From Janthinobacterium sp. B9-8 (GTDB lineage: Bacteria; Pseudomonadota; Gammaproteobacteria; Burkholderiales; Chitinibacteraceae): a stretch of 64,000 nt of DNA. The position numbers and the translations under genes are program-made. Positions 36,818 to 45,693 of the stretch are shown here, piece after piece. The DNA lies in assembly GCF_000969645.2 (NCBI RefSeq), contig NZ_CP014222.1, forward strand, positions 3,103,740-3,167,739, given 5' to 3'. Each line of letters opens with the position of its first letter. Positions within the stretch are counted from its first letter, which is position 1. The notes below the pieces were generated by a model. It searched no databases. It was not told the DNA's origin and saw only the letters and a list, made by a program, of their open reading frames with translations.

Positions 36818-37528
36818 TTAGCCAGCGGTTTTTTTCTTCAGCCACTCGGCAAAAGAATCTCGATTTCTAGAGCAAATAAATACCTTACCTGTGCCGCTAA
36901 AGCGCAGCACAATGCCTTCGCCACTGGTCACGCTATTGACCAGATTACCCAGCATACCGCCGAGGCCACCGCCGGTGTTGCCTGTGGTTACCGAGATTTC
37001 GTATTGCAAATTATTGTCCCAGCACACCACATGCGAGTTATCGATAATCACATCTTTGCCGGGCGCGACATCCAGCTCAAACATCGAACCAAAGCCCGAT
37101 ACCACCACCTGCCCTGTACCCGAGGTTTCCATCACAAAAAAGCCACCAGACTGGGCAAATAGCGCGTTGCCAATACTTTGCGTACGCACTTTCATTTCTG
37201 TGCCCGATGTTGCCGCTACAAAAGCGCCATCGTTTAATAAATATTGTTTTGCGCCCACATCAATGACTCGCAAAGCACCCGGCAGAGTCGGCGACAGCAG
37301 GCAATCGCCTTCACCCCTTACCGCCTCAATTTGCTGCTGAAAGAAAGACTCGCCATTGGCAAAACTGCGCATCAGCGCCCTGCCTATCCCGCCATTCATA
37401 CTGCCTTTTAAATCCAGATTGGCTTCCATCATCACCATTGCATCGGATTCACAATAGATCTTGTCTCCCTTTTGTAAGGAAACATGTAAAAACGGATCAA
37501 CATCACCGGTAGCAGTAAATACAATCAT
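36818..37528 (-). CDS. AIM24-family protein (TIGR00266 type)
   Basis: 236 aa beta-rich protein of the AIM24 family: DPFLHVSLQKGDKIYCESDAM opening, the Gly-rich NGGIGRALMRSFANGESFF, LSPTLPGALRVIDV and the closing VLRFSGTGKVFICSRN. No signal peptide or membrane helix. The function of bacterial members is unknown; some are encoded with TerD proteins. Here it stands between terF and terZ in the same orientation, 42 nt after terF, pointing to a Ter-related role. Confidence 0.85.
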   Translation of the reverse strand: MIVFTATGDVDPFLHVSLQKGDKIYCESDAMVMMEANLDLKGSMNGGIGRALMRSFANGESFFQQQIEAVRGEGDCLLSPTLPGALRVIDVGAKQYLLNDGAFVAATSGTEMKVRTQSIGNALFAQSGGFFVMETSGTGQVVVSGFGSMFELDVAPGKDVIIDNSHVVCWDNNLQYEISVTTGNTGGGLGGMLGNLVNSVTSGEGIVLRFSGTGKVFICSRNRDSFAEWLKKKTAG

Positions 37529-37570
37529 TGGTCAGCAACACCTTTATACATTTTTGTTTCACACAAATTA

Positions 37571-38872
37571 TTAAATAAGCCCATGCTGAGCAGCCAGCTT
37601 TAGCCAGCCAGGGTATTCAGTCATGAGCAGGTCATACAACGCTGCATCAGAATACTCATCAGGAGAGCTCAGCGAGAAATAATCGGCATTATCAATCAAG
37701 CGCCCTGGTAAATCATCAAGGCTTTCTAGAAAGGGGAAATCAGAATCGGCAAACGCCAATAAGCGTTTACTCTTCGATTTTCTGCCCTTACCAATCCCCA
37801 TAAACTGCCAGAAAATGGGCTCTTTACTCGACCAGCGCAATTGCTTTTCGGTCAGTGCTTGATCTGAGGTAGATCCATCAGTTACAAACATGACATAGAC
37901 CGGCTGGCTTGCTTTACTCTGCCCGTGGCATTCGCCACCTGCGTTTTCTGGAAAGTAACATTTGCGAATCGCCTCCATCGCACGCCCGTAGCGCGTGTCG
38001 CCTTCTAAGGGGTGACGCTGGATAATCTGCTGGATATAGCCCTGAAAGTTAGCTAACTCCATAGGCGATGGCTGATGGACCTTTTCGCCAAACAAGAACA
38101 CATCAATGGCACCGTCATCGTCAAACTGACAAGCCAATGCAAGAATGCGCTCCGCAAAAGATTGTACTAGCCCCTTTTTATACAGGGCACTCATTGAGCC
38201 GGAAATATCAAGGCATAAACAGACTCTGGCGCGATGGCGCTCTAAGCCCGCTTTTTGCAGCGAAACACCCGCAGCCTTATGTAAATTGACCAGCTGCGGC
38301 GCTTCGCTCGCTATTTTTTTCTCTAAAGAGACCTTAGCTGGCAGCGGATTATCTTCAACGCTGCCACCAAAATGCCTCACTAAAGCATCCAGCCCGCCAT
38401 CAAAGCCTTGGCCCACGGCCATAAAACGCCAATCGCCATCTTTACGATAAAACTCGCCCAGCATTAAAGCGCGCTCGGCAGAAAAATCAGATCCTAAAAA
38501 AGAAAAGCGGGCATGTTCACGCTCTCCCTCAATAATTCTTAAATAACCAGAGCGCAAAGCCGACATCGCCCCATCTTCGCTCGCACTAACCGCCACCACT
38601 ACCCGCTCAATGCTGAGTGGTAATTGATCGAGCTGGAAAGCAAAACCTACTGCATCCGCTGGCGTTTTACACAGCACAACGCCACCGCAAGGGCTGCGTG
38701 GCTGATTAAAAAACGTCATATATCGATCGTCAGATAATTTGCCAGCCGAATCCAGCCCAAAGCAGGCGAAATCGACTGGCAAACCTTCGGCAACAAGACC
38801 CACTTGAAAGGCACCCGTCGAAACCAAATCCCGAATTTTCAGGCGCTGGCCCTTTGCAAGTAAGGTCATCAA
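37571..38872 (-). CDS. terF: TerF-type protein: TerD-like plus vWA domain
   Basis: 433 aa. Residues 1-180 are a TerD-like domain (KIRDLVSTGAFQVGL, FACFGLDSAGKLSDDRYM, FFNQ) lacking the GDGDDE calcium motif, closely matching the N-terminal half of TerA in this locus. Residues about 210-430 form a von Willebrand A domain with an intact metal site: CLDISGSMSALY (DxSxS) and VTDGSTSDQ. A vWA metal site usually binds partners through a shared Mg ion. Ten nt after terD, in one operon. Confidence 0.87.
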   Translation of the reverse strand: MMTLLAKGQRLKIRDLVSTGAFQVGLVAEGLPVDFACFGLDSAGKLSDDRYMTFFNQPRSPCGGVVLCKTPADAVGFAFQLDQLPLSIERVVVAVSASEDGAMSALRSGYLRIIEGEREHARFSFLGSDFSAERALMLGEFYRKDGDWRFMAVGQGFDGGLDALVRHFGGSVEDNPLPAKVSLEKKIASEAPQLVNLHKAAGVSLQKAGLERHRARVCLCLDISGSMSALYKKGLVQSFAERILALACQFDDDGAIDVFLFGEKVHQPSPMELANFQGYIQQIIQRHPLEGDTRYGRAMEAIRKCYFPENAGGECHGQSKASQPVYVMFVTDGSTSDQALTEKQLRWSSKEPIFWQFMGIGKGRKSKSKRLLAFADSDFPFLESLDDLPGRLIDNADYFSLSSPDEYSDAALYDLLMTEYPGWLKLAAQHGLI

Positions 38873-38882
38873 ACTGCCCTTT

Positions 38883-39458
38883 TTAAGCGCTAATACCGAA
38901 AGAGCGTGCCAGTGGGCCTAAGCCACCTGCAAAACCCTGGCCTACCGCTTTGAATTTCCACTCTGCGCCAGCACGGTAGATTTCACCGAAGATCATGGCT
39001 GTTTCTGTTGAGCTGTCTTCTGATAAATCATAACGTGCGATTTCTTTATCACCATTGGCATCAAGACAGCGGATATACGCTTTGCCTACCATACCAAAGT
39101 TTTGCTTACGTGCTTCGGCATCATGAATCGTCACGCCAACGGTGATTTTTTCAATTTCTGCAGGCACCAAAGCCAGATCAATCACGATTTTTTCATCATC
39201 GCCATCACCTTGGCCGCTGGTGTTGTCACCCGCGTGGGTCACTGAGCCATCGGTCGATTTCAAGTTATTGTAAAAAATGAAATCAGAATCAGCACGAACC
39301 TTGCCGTCTGCTTTGAGCATAAAAGCACTGCCGTCCAGATCAAAAGCGGAGCCATCGGTAACGCGTGGATCCCAGCCCAAACCAAGCACTAGCTTTTGAA
39401 GGGAAGGTGCTTCTTTACTTAGATTGACGTTACCGCCTTTTTGTAGACTAATAGCCAT
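38883..39458 (-). CDS. terD: TerD-family calcium-binding protein
   Basis: 191 aa TerD domain, [16 protein letters not shown] start, [32 protein letters not shown] and calcium motif [15 protein letters not shown], ending in [17 protein letters not shown]. Very similar to the second copy at 45694 (same length within one residue). First gene of the second Ter operon. An AT-rich nested palindrome is about 205 nt upstream. Confidence 0.92.
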   Translation of the reverse strand: MAISLQKGGNVNLSKEAPSLQKLVLGLGWDPRVTDGSAFDLDGSAFMLKADGKVRADSDFIFYNNLKSTDGSVTHAGDNTSGQGDGDDEKIVIDLALVPAEIEKITVGVTIHDAEARKQNFGMVGKAYIRCLDANGDKEIARYDLSEDSSTETAMIFGEIYRAGAEWKFKAVGQGFAGGLGPLARSFGISA

Positions 39459-39852
39459 GAACGATATTCCTTTAAAAAATCAACGATACGCCTTACTAAA
39501 AACGGCGACTATCTTACAAAGAACACACATCAAACCCAATAATACCAAAAATCATCTATTTAGCATCTTTCACTCGGGCCAAAAACAGCAAAGTTTTTCC
39601 CTCAAGCGGCCAGACCTTATAGATCTGTTCGCCCTCTGCCATTTTCAAGCGAAGCAAGATAAGTAATTATAATTACTAATAATTTCTTGCTTTGAGTATC
39701 AGCAATTAGATTAGTGTAGCCGAAGCAACAGCCAGCCCATAAATGTCATACGCTTACAAAAGACAGGACAAAGACATAAAAGTTTCATCCCCGCTTATTT
39801 ATAATCGCGGTCGCTTATCATTTACAGGCAGCAAATGCTAAATCCGACAGGC
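39459..39852. other. Regulatory gap between kinase and terD operons
   Basis: Gene-free 394 nt separating the upstream kinase gene (same strand) from terD. It must hold the terD promoter. The striking element is the nested palindrome at 39652-39693. No protein frame is supported. Confidence 0.6.
39652..39693. promoter_or_regulatory. Nested palindrome upstream of terD operon
   Basis: Inner perfect 16-bp palindrome AGTAATTATAATTACT (39663-39678) flanked by outer arms AAGCAAGA (39652-39659) and TCTTGCTT (39686-39693). It is placed 205-220 nt before terD. A related AT-rich sequence beginning AGTAATTTTTATTATTAATA lies at a similar distance before the other terD gene (46468-46490, minus strand). 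Candidate operator. Confidence 0.45.
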
Positions 39853-41349
39853 TTAGCCCGCCTCGCCCACCATCTGCACCACCACCAGCCTGCCTCCCTC
39901 TCCCTTATCTAGCAAAATTTGCTGGCCGTCTTTCAGCTCAAGCTTGCCACCGATTGCAACTGTTCTTTTAGTTGCCACATCCATTAAATCGGGCAGGCCA
40001 ACATTAAAAATCCACCACACATTGCGATAAAAAATAAAATAAGCCACGCGCGGCTTATGTTCATCCGCCAGCTTTTCATTTGGGGCTAGCAAATAGTTGG
40101 CATGCCAGGCATAAAGCGATTGTCCTTCCCAAACCATCAGCCGGTAATTATCGGGCCGGAACTGCCCTGTCTGCCGGGATGAATATAGATTAAGCACCGG
40201 CAGCTGGCCGTGATAAACCGAGCCACAAAACGGGCAGGCGGGCTGGGTGGAGTTATCAAACACAAACCATTTCTGCTCGCAGCGGCAAGGGAGCGCCAGA
40301 TCAATGGTTTTAAGCAGTGCCGTTTCCCAATCATTGGCCGATGGGCGCTTAAGGGGATGATGCAGGCCGTCAACAAAAGCTTGCGTAAACAGGGGAGCCA
40401 GATAAGGGCCAGTCAGGGTGTAAGGTAGCTGACGCGTGTCGGCCCACGGCAGCTCAGTCGGCTTGGCGTCATTCAGATTGATGCGATTGCTTGAATCGCT
40501 AGGGTGTTCAATAAACAGTGCGCGCTCGCCCATAGCAAGCGCTTCGTCCTTCTGTTCATCATCCATATCATGTACTTTGCCGCCGCGCAGAGGGTGGCGA
40601 TACAGCAAATACATATAGATCAGCACGGCAAGCGCATGCTGGTCTGTTTCGCGGCGCGGCAAATTGCGCTGTGGATCTCCCTTAGCCAGATGGCTGGTGC
40701 TCACCACTTCGGGCGCAATAAAATCAGGCGTACCCACCACATCCGGCGGATAACGGCCCGGCACCACTAGGCCATCCACATCAATCACGCAGGCAAAGCC
40801 CCCCGACGGATCGACCAGCACGTTTTTATACGACAAATCAGAATGCGCCAGCCCAGCCATATGCATACGGCGCACCGCGCGGGCAATCAGCACACAGATC
40901 TTTAAATGGCTCAGCCAATCGCCCAGCTCGCGCTGATCGACAAAACGCTGACGTAAATTGGCCGCAGCAAACCACTTGCCTTCTTTTTCTTTGCCCTTGA
41001 TCTCGAGCATGTCATGATTTTTTGAGCCGAATTCAAAGAAAAAATGCTTAGAGTAAGTAGGTGCAATCAGCCCAAGCTTGCCTTCGTGCTCTAGCAGCGC
41101 CGTTGGCCAGCAAAACAGATTTTTCCAGTACTCGCCGCCCGCCTGATTAAAAATCCCCTCGCGGTATTTGCCAATAATCATCTGCAGCCGTTCAAGCGCC
41201 TGGGCATCCTGCTTATTCTTATAAAACGCCACCACATAAGATTTATCCGGCGAAAAATAAACCTCTTTCATCGCCCCGGAAGCAATCATCTCATCCACAA
41301 ACTCAACCAGCTGCCCATCCAATGTGCGGCACTGAATCACCTTCGCCAT
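39853..41349 (-). CDS. TerY-P triad protein kinase
   Basis: Protein-kinase-fold protein of 498 aa; ATG 41349 has AGGAGCAGGG upstream and is preferred to 41388. Kinase elements: Gly-loop-like IASGAMKEVYF, Lys in VVAFYK, catalytic loop HSDLSYKNVLVD (His169, Asp171, Asn176) and a DFG equivalent VIDVDGL. After the kinase domain a Cys4 zinc-ribbon-like knuckle (PCRCEQ...CPFCG, near 373-394) and a beta-rich tail follow. With the adjacent PP2C and TerY it forms the triad known from Ter clusters. Probably phosphorylates Ser/Thr in TerY or TerD proteins (inference). Confidence 0.87.
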   Translation of the reverse strand: MAKVIQCRTLDGQLVEFVDEMIASGAMKEVYFSPDKSYVVAFYKNKQDAQALERLQMIIGKYREGIFNQAGGEYWKNLFCWPTALLEHEGKLGLIAPTYSKHFFFEFGSKNHDMLEIKGKEKEGKWFAAANLRQRFVDQRELGDWLSHLKICVLIARAVRRMHMAGLAHSDLSYKNVLVDPSGGFACVIDVDGLVVPGRYPPDVVGTPDFIAPEVVSTSHLAKGDPQRNLPRRETDQHALAVLIYMYLLYRHPLRGGKVHDMDDEQKDEALAMGERALFIEHPSDSSNRINLNDAKPTELPWADTRQLPYTLTGPYLAPLFTQAFVDGLHHPLKRPSANDWETALLKTIDLALPCRCEQKWFVFDNSTQPACPFCGSVYHGQLPVLNLYSSRQTGQFRPDNYRLMVWEGQSLYAWHANYLLAPNEKLADEHKPRVAYFIFYRNVWWIFNVGLPDLMDVATKRTVAIGGKLELKDGQQILLDKGEGGRLVVVQMVGEAG

Positions 41350-41400
41350 ACCCTGCTCCTGATTGCCTGCTGCAAACAAAAAAACCAAACCTTGATGCCT

Positions 41401-42681
41401 TTAAACCCAAAGCAGCGCAATGCTGCGGTCATCATGATGACCGGGTATGAAAAACCCCATCCAGTCCAGCAAGCTTTGCTCCGGGTGATCCGCCACAAGG
41501 CAAGGGGCGATTTCATCCCAGAGGGCATCCCATTTATCGCCGCTGGCTAAGCCTTTATCTGTTTCAAATTTTGGATCTGAAATACCGTCGCTCATCAAAA
41601 CAACGGCCGAAATATCGCTATAACGACCAATTTTTACCCGCTGCGCAAAACGCTCTGAAGCTAATGCTGCGCGGTCTAAAAAGCGCGTTTGCCCTGCAAA
41701 TTCACCACTATCCGGCAGGCCCATCAGCCTCACTTTACCGCGCGGCCCGTAAGCGGCAATCGCCCCGTCGCCCATCCAGAATGTGGCTAAAAAGAGTTGC
41801 CCACCTTCCCGTTTCACCGCTGCAGCTAAAAGGGTGGTCGCGTAATCCTTGGCGTCGCTTTGCTGTAATGCCGCAGCTTGCTCTATAGCACCCACAGCCA
41901 AAACAGCTGCATCGTGAAATAAGGAATGAAACCGCCCACCGATTTGCCCACTAATGGATTCGGGATCCGCATCCCAAGCTTGCAGGGCATGATTGATGCT
42001 GGCCCCAAGGTCCCCTTTTAAAGCGGCCAGCACATGCTCACCCGCAGTCTCTACCGCCAGCTTTGAGCCGCAGCGGGAATACTTGGCACTGCCAGCGCCA
42101 TCGGCCACCAGCAGCACACTCCAGCCCGATGCGGCATCGTGCTGCACAAAAAAATCATCATCTCTGAATAGGCCTGCATGCTCATGCGAGCGACCACGAC
42201 GGCTAGCGGCAGCGATGTTTAAATCGCCCGCATTGAATGCCAGTGCCGCGCTATGTAGCTTGGGGTACAAAGCGTCGCTGGCTGGCTCATTGATCTGCCA
42301 CAGGCTACGCGGATCAGGATTCACTAGCAGCACGCATTGCCCGCCATGCCACTGCACGCCATCGGCCGACCACTGAAAGGTGATGAGATGATCGCCAGCC
42401 ACTGCAGGCTGCCCCTGTAATTCTCCTTCCTCGCTCAAAGTGAGCGTCAGAGCAGCAGGTAAGACTATCTCTTTAAACTGCAAGGCCCGACTATTGCCCG
42501 CCACTTCACGCAAGCTAGCGCGATAATCCTGCCCTGCCTTGGCATTAGGCGCTTGGAAAATCACTTTGGGGCTAAGCGGCTGGCTAGCCACCGTGCCAGC
42601 AGGCGGTATTGCACCAGGTTTATTGGATAAATGGATAGGCGAGGATTCAGGCGAGGAATTTGAATCGGAAGGAAGGTGCAT
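41401..42681 (-). CDS. PP2C-type phosphatase of TerY-P triad
   Basis: 426 aa. The N-terminal ~130 residues contain a Pro/Ser-rich stretch and an immunoglobulin-like 'putative Ig' segment (LTLTLSEEGELQGQPAVAGD). The C-terminal phosphatase has PP2C metal sites: LVADGAGSAKYS, FWMGDGAIAAYG, LMSDGISDPKF and the final HHDDRSIAL. It would reverse the action of the kinase encoded 51 nt downstream. The upstream gap to terY2 contains a long CACGGAG palindrome. Confidence 0.87.
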   Translation of the reverse strand: MHLPSDSNSSPESSPIHLSNKPGAIPPAGTVASQPLSPKVIFQAPNAKAGQDYRASLREVAGNSRALQFKEIVLPAALTLTLSEEGELQGQPAVAGDHLITFQWSADGVQWHGGQCVLLVNPDPRSLWQINEPASDALYPKLHSAALAFNAGDLNIAAASRRGRSHEHAGLFRDDDFFVQHDAASGWSVLLVADGAGSAKYSRCGSKLAVETAGEHVLAALKGDLGASINHALQAWDADPESISGQIGGRFHSLFHDAAVLAVGAIEQAAALQQSDAKDYATTLLAAAVKREGGQLFLATFWMGDGAIAAYGPRGKVRLMGLPDSGEFAGQTRFLDRAALASERFAQRVKIGRYSDISAVVLMSDGISDPKFETDKGLASGDKWDALWDEIAPCLVADHPEQSLLDWMGFFIPGHHDDRSIALLWV

Positions 42682-42794
42682 AGCAGTCTCGTGTGTCCCC
42701 CGTTCAAATCAATGACGAGGAAAAATAAAGTGATCAGAGAGAACCGTATAAAGAATTGGGCACGAAGCTAAAGACAGCTGTTCGCCTCGCAATA

Positions 42795-42918
42795 AAACCC
42801 AAATCTTGAACAACGGAAAAAAAAGAGAACACAGAGTGCCACGGAGAAAAACATAGCAAGGTTTTCTCCGTGAAACTCCGCGTTCTCAGTGCCCTCCGTG
42901 TTTTAAGATGTGGGTTTT
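42795..42918. repeat. CACGGAG-family palindrome, full copy
   Basis: Left arm starts AAACCCAAATCTTGAACAAC, right arm ends GTTTTAAGATGTGGGTTTT, with GGTTTTCTCCGTGAAACTCC inside; nearly the whole 124 nt can fold on itself. Between terY2 and the PP2C gene, so it could affect their relative expression. Confidence 0.8.
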
Positions 42919-42936
42919 GTGATGGGTACTCAACAA

Positions 42937-43980
42937 TCACCCCCTCCCGCGCCCTACATCAAAGCCATCCTCATCCCCAGAACAACTAAACGAGACTAAT
43001 TTTTTGCACCATGGGCAAAAGCCTTCTTCTGGGCCGTTGATGCACATGAGTTTTCCACAGCCGCAGGCAGCAAAGGCGGTGAAGTTGCCGCAGTGCGGGC
43101 AGCCCGGTGTGCCGATTAAATCTGCGCTATTTACTTTTAGATCCATGGCACGCGGATCAGACCAAATAAAATAATCTTCTTCCAGTGGATAGCATCCGGC
43201 AATCTCAAAGCGCGACACTTGCAGCTTAAAATCTTGGGTCGCTACGTTTTGAATGACTCGGTCGTACTTCATCAAATAGGGTTTGCGGGTTTTCTGGCAA
43301 CGGCCTACCAGGGTAATGCAGGCTTCATCGGCTTGTTTGGAAGGTGGATTTTTGAAAATACGCATCAGGCTGGCATCGATATTGGCCAGAGATTGCGCTT
43401 CACTTTCACCCACGCTTTTGCTTTGAGCCACCACCGAAGCGGTCACCCAGTTAATAAACTTTTTGAAGTCGCCTTCCTGCGTGTCTTCAAACATCATGGC
43501 GTTGTCGGTCAACCTGCTTAGGGTTTCAAAATCGACCGACTGGCCCAAACCCACCGCAATCAGCGTGGCTTTTTTGGCGTACTTGGCATTCCAGCGATCA
43601 ATGGCCGTATTGGGATTATCAGTTGGGCGGCCATCGGTAAAGAGATAGACAATCGGCTTCCAATCCCCTTTGCGATCAGGCGTGGTTTTCACCACGGCAG
43701 TATCTAGCTCGGCCATCAGCGTTTCTAATGCCACGCCCAAGCTGGTTCCCCCGCCAAGCGGCAATTTGGGCGGGTAAAAAGAAACCAGCTCAACCAAGGG
43801 AGCAATGGTTTTAGCCACACCCGCAAAGGCAATCACCGAGATATAGACAGTTTCTAGGGCATGAGGATCGGTTCTGAGCGCACGAACAATGGCTTGCAAG
43901 CCATCTTCCATTTTTTGCAGGCTGTCGCCCACCATCGATTCGGAACAATCCAAAACAAAAAATACCGGCAATCTGCGCAT
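42937..43980 (-). CDS. terY: TerY-type vWA protein with zinc-ribbon C-terminus
   Basis: 347 aa. vWA domain about 1-205 with metal site LDCSESM (D-x-S-x-S kept, Glu instead of the usual Gly) and LFTDGRPTDN. The C-terminal part (about 210-347) has a beta-strand segment and paired cysteine knuckles GCPHCGNF, ACGCGKLMC and GFCPWCKKL, the 'TerY-C' zinc-binding region. Member of the TerY-P triad; in families of this type vWA proteins bridge kinase/phosphatase and TerD proteins. Confidence 0.88.
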   Translation of the reverse strand: MRRLPVFFVLDCSESMVGDSLQKMEDGLQAIVRALRTDPHALETVYISVIAFAGVAKTIAPLVELVSFYPPKLPLGGGTSLGVALETLMAELDTAVVKTTPDRKGDWKPIVYLFTDGRPTDNPNTAIDRWNAKYAKKATLIAVGLGQSVDFETLSRLTDNAMMFEDTQEGDFKKFINWVTASVVAQSKSVGESEAQSLANIDASLMRIFKNPPSKQADEACITLVGRCQKTRKPYLMKYDRVIQNVATQDFKLQVSRFEIAGCYPLEEDYFIWSDPRAMDLKVNSADLIGTPGCPHCGNFTAFAACGCGKLMCINGPEEGFCPWCKKLVSFSCSGDEDGFDVGRGRG

Positions 43981-44021
43981 GGTTTTGCTCTTTTAATAAC
44001 AGGCCTTACTTCGAATATGTC

Positions 44022-44175
44022 TTAGGGTGGGTTTCACCCAATCCTATCAACTTAAGAAAAAACGCGATGTTTTTTTGTAGGAGCGGCTTGTAGCCGCGAA
44101 AGCGCTGTGTATAAAAACATTCGCGGCTAAAACCGCTGCTACGTTACAAATCCGACAGGGGTTTCACCGCCCTAC
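44022..44175. repeat. MITE-like element between two terY genes
   Basis: Begins TTAGGGTGGGTTTCACCC, then AATCCTATCAACTTAAG, and ends GGGTTTCACCGCCCTACAG. The right end supplies the TAG stop of the upstream vWA gene (44172-44174 read on the minus strand). It contains the REPIN-like pair at 44076-44143. Confidence 0.65.
44076..44143. repeat. REPIN-like inverted pair
   Basis: Two REP-like units in inverted orientation: TGTAGGAGCGGCTTGTAGCC (from 44076) running into GCGAA, and TTCGCGGCTAAAACCGCTGC (from 44120) running into TACG, around a 19-nt spacer. The GTAGGAGCGGC start is like the REP sequences of Pseudomonas. No REP-associated tyrosine transposase gene is in the window. Confidence 0.6.
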
Positions 44176-44810
44176 AGGACCAAATGAATTTCCGGTGGTG
44201 GCGGTGGCAAGGCCACATCATTGGCAACGCCCGCGCTGCTGCTGCCTATGGCTACGCTGGCAGAAACCCATTTAAAGAAGCCGGAAAACGCCGAGGCATC
44301 CAGGGTATCCAGCGTCACCACACGATCGGTTAGCTCCAGCAAATATTCTTGCTTGGCTTTGGGGCCTGCGGCACACGCAATAATGGCTCCAAACTGACAC
44401 TGCTTAATCGCTGGAATCGCTTGTCTGTAGGCATGCAAATCAGACGGGCTGCCATCGGTCATTAAAAACATCAGCGGACGCCAATCGCCTTTTTCATCTT
44501 CACTGCTCTTTTGCACATCACGCTCTAGGCACTCAAGCAGCAGCTCCAAAGCCGCCCCCATAAAAGTGGCTCCAGCATTAGGGGAGCTCACTTCCTGCAG
44601 CTGCACATCGGCCAGCGGCGTTAAGGGCAGGTATTCGCGCGCTTCTAAATCAAAAGTAATAATCGATAGCGCCACGCTTTCTAAAGCGTAAGGGTCTTGC
44701 CTAAGCGCACTCAGCATGGCTTGCAAACCCACATTCACCGAATGAATGGGCTCACCACGCATAGAGCCGGAGGTATCAAGAAGAATGTAAACGGGAAGGC
44801 GTCTGCTCAT
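44172..44810 (-). CDS. terY: TerY-type vWA protein, short form
   Basis: 212 aa single vWA domain with a complete metal site: LLDTSGSMRGE, a conserved Thr in GATFMGAALELL and FLMTDGSPSDL. It lacks the cysteine-rich tail of its downstream paralogue and ends in a Pro stretch (LPPPPPEIHL). The stop is within the end of a repeat element, so the natural C-terminus may have been altered by that insertion. First of two vWA genes preceding the phosphatase and kinase. Confidence 0.87.
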   Translation of the reverse strand: MSRRLPVYILLDTSGSMRGEPIHSVNVGLQAMLSALRQDPYALESVALSIITFDLEAREYLPLTPLADVQLQEVSSPNAGATFMGAALELLLECLERDVQKSSEDEKGDWRPLMFLMTDGSPSDLHAYRQAIPAIKQCQFGAIIACAAGPKAKQEYLLELTDRVVTLDTLDASAFSGFFKWVSASVAIGSSSAGVANDVALPPPPPEIHLVL

Positions 44811-44932
44811 GATTTTCTCTTAATGGGAAGTGCTGTGACTCGTCATCCCCGACTGTTGTTATCGGGGAGCCAATACAAATACTGGATTCCAAGCAACGCG
44901 GGAATGACGAAACCGAATAAATCAGCACATCC

Positions 44933-45574
44933 TCAGCTGTATTGTTTTAACCACTCAACAAATGAATCTGATTGCGATGGCGCGCCAATTGCATTGAATT
45001 TCCAGCCGCCATCCTCACGAATCAATTCTGCAAACAACATGGAACGGCAGTTTTCATATTGAGCACCGCCGGATAAATCAAAGCGCACCATTTCTTGCCC
45101 TTTGCCATCTTCGGCACGGATAAAGGCATTTTGCACTTTGCCAAAGCTTTGACCATTTGCGGCTGCATTATAAATTTGCACCACAAACACCACTTTTGCA
45201 TATTGTTCCGGCAAATCATTCAGCCGAACGATCACCTGCTCATCATCACCGTCCCCGGCGCCGGTGCGATTGTCCCCCGTCATCCAGATCTGGCCTGAGT
45301 GATGGCGCATCGAATTAAAAAAGATAATATCGCCGCCCACCAAGGTAGAACGCCCGCCTTCGGTACCGCCAAAATTCTGCACCTTGCCATCAGCACCACA
45401 AAGAAACGCGATCACATCTAAATCGTACTCTTCTTCTTTTTTACCAAATAAGCCGCCCAAAAACCCTTTCTTTTCTTCCCGAATATCCCACCCCAGACCA
45501 ATGGTCACAGTAGAGAGATCATTCTCATTTTTTTTGAGGCTGATACCTTGGCCTTTTTTGAGGGTCAGAGCCAT
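44933..45574 (-). CDS. terX: TerX/TerZ-like TerD-family protein
   Basis: 213 aa TerD-domain protein, MALTLKKGQGISLKKNE start, VTIGLGWDIR, a subgroup insert GFLGGLFGKKEEEYDLD and an extra GGTEGGRSTLVGGD loop, then [15 protein letters not shown] (full calcium motif). The insert and C-terminal DSFVEWLKQYS separate it from the two TerD copies. Second gene of the first Ter operon, 119 nt after terD. Confidence 0.87.
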   Translation of the reverse strand: MALTLKKGQGISLKKNENDLSTVTIGLGWDIREEKKGFLGGLFGKKEEEYDLDVIAFLCGADGKVQNFGGTEGGRSTLVGGDIIFFNSMRHHSGQIWMTGDNRTGAGDGDDEQVIVRLNDLPEQYAKVVFVVQIYNAAANGQSFGKVQNAFIRAEDGKGQEMVRFDLSGGAQYENCRSMLFAELIREDGGWKFNAIGAPSQSDSFVEWLKQYS

Positions 45575-45693
45575 ATGAATTCCTTACAAAGTGCCATTAA
45601 CAGACGATAGGAGAGATACGGAAGAAATGGGCGCCTGGCTTAAATGATTTGCTGACTTAATAAGCAAACCCAAGTAAGCCAAGCGCATCGCAA

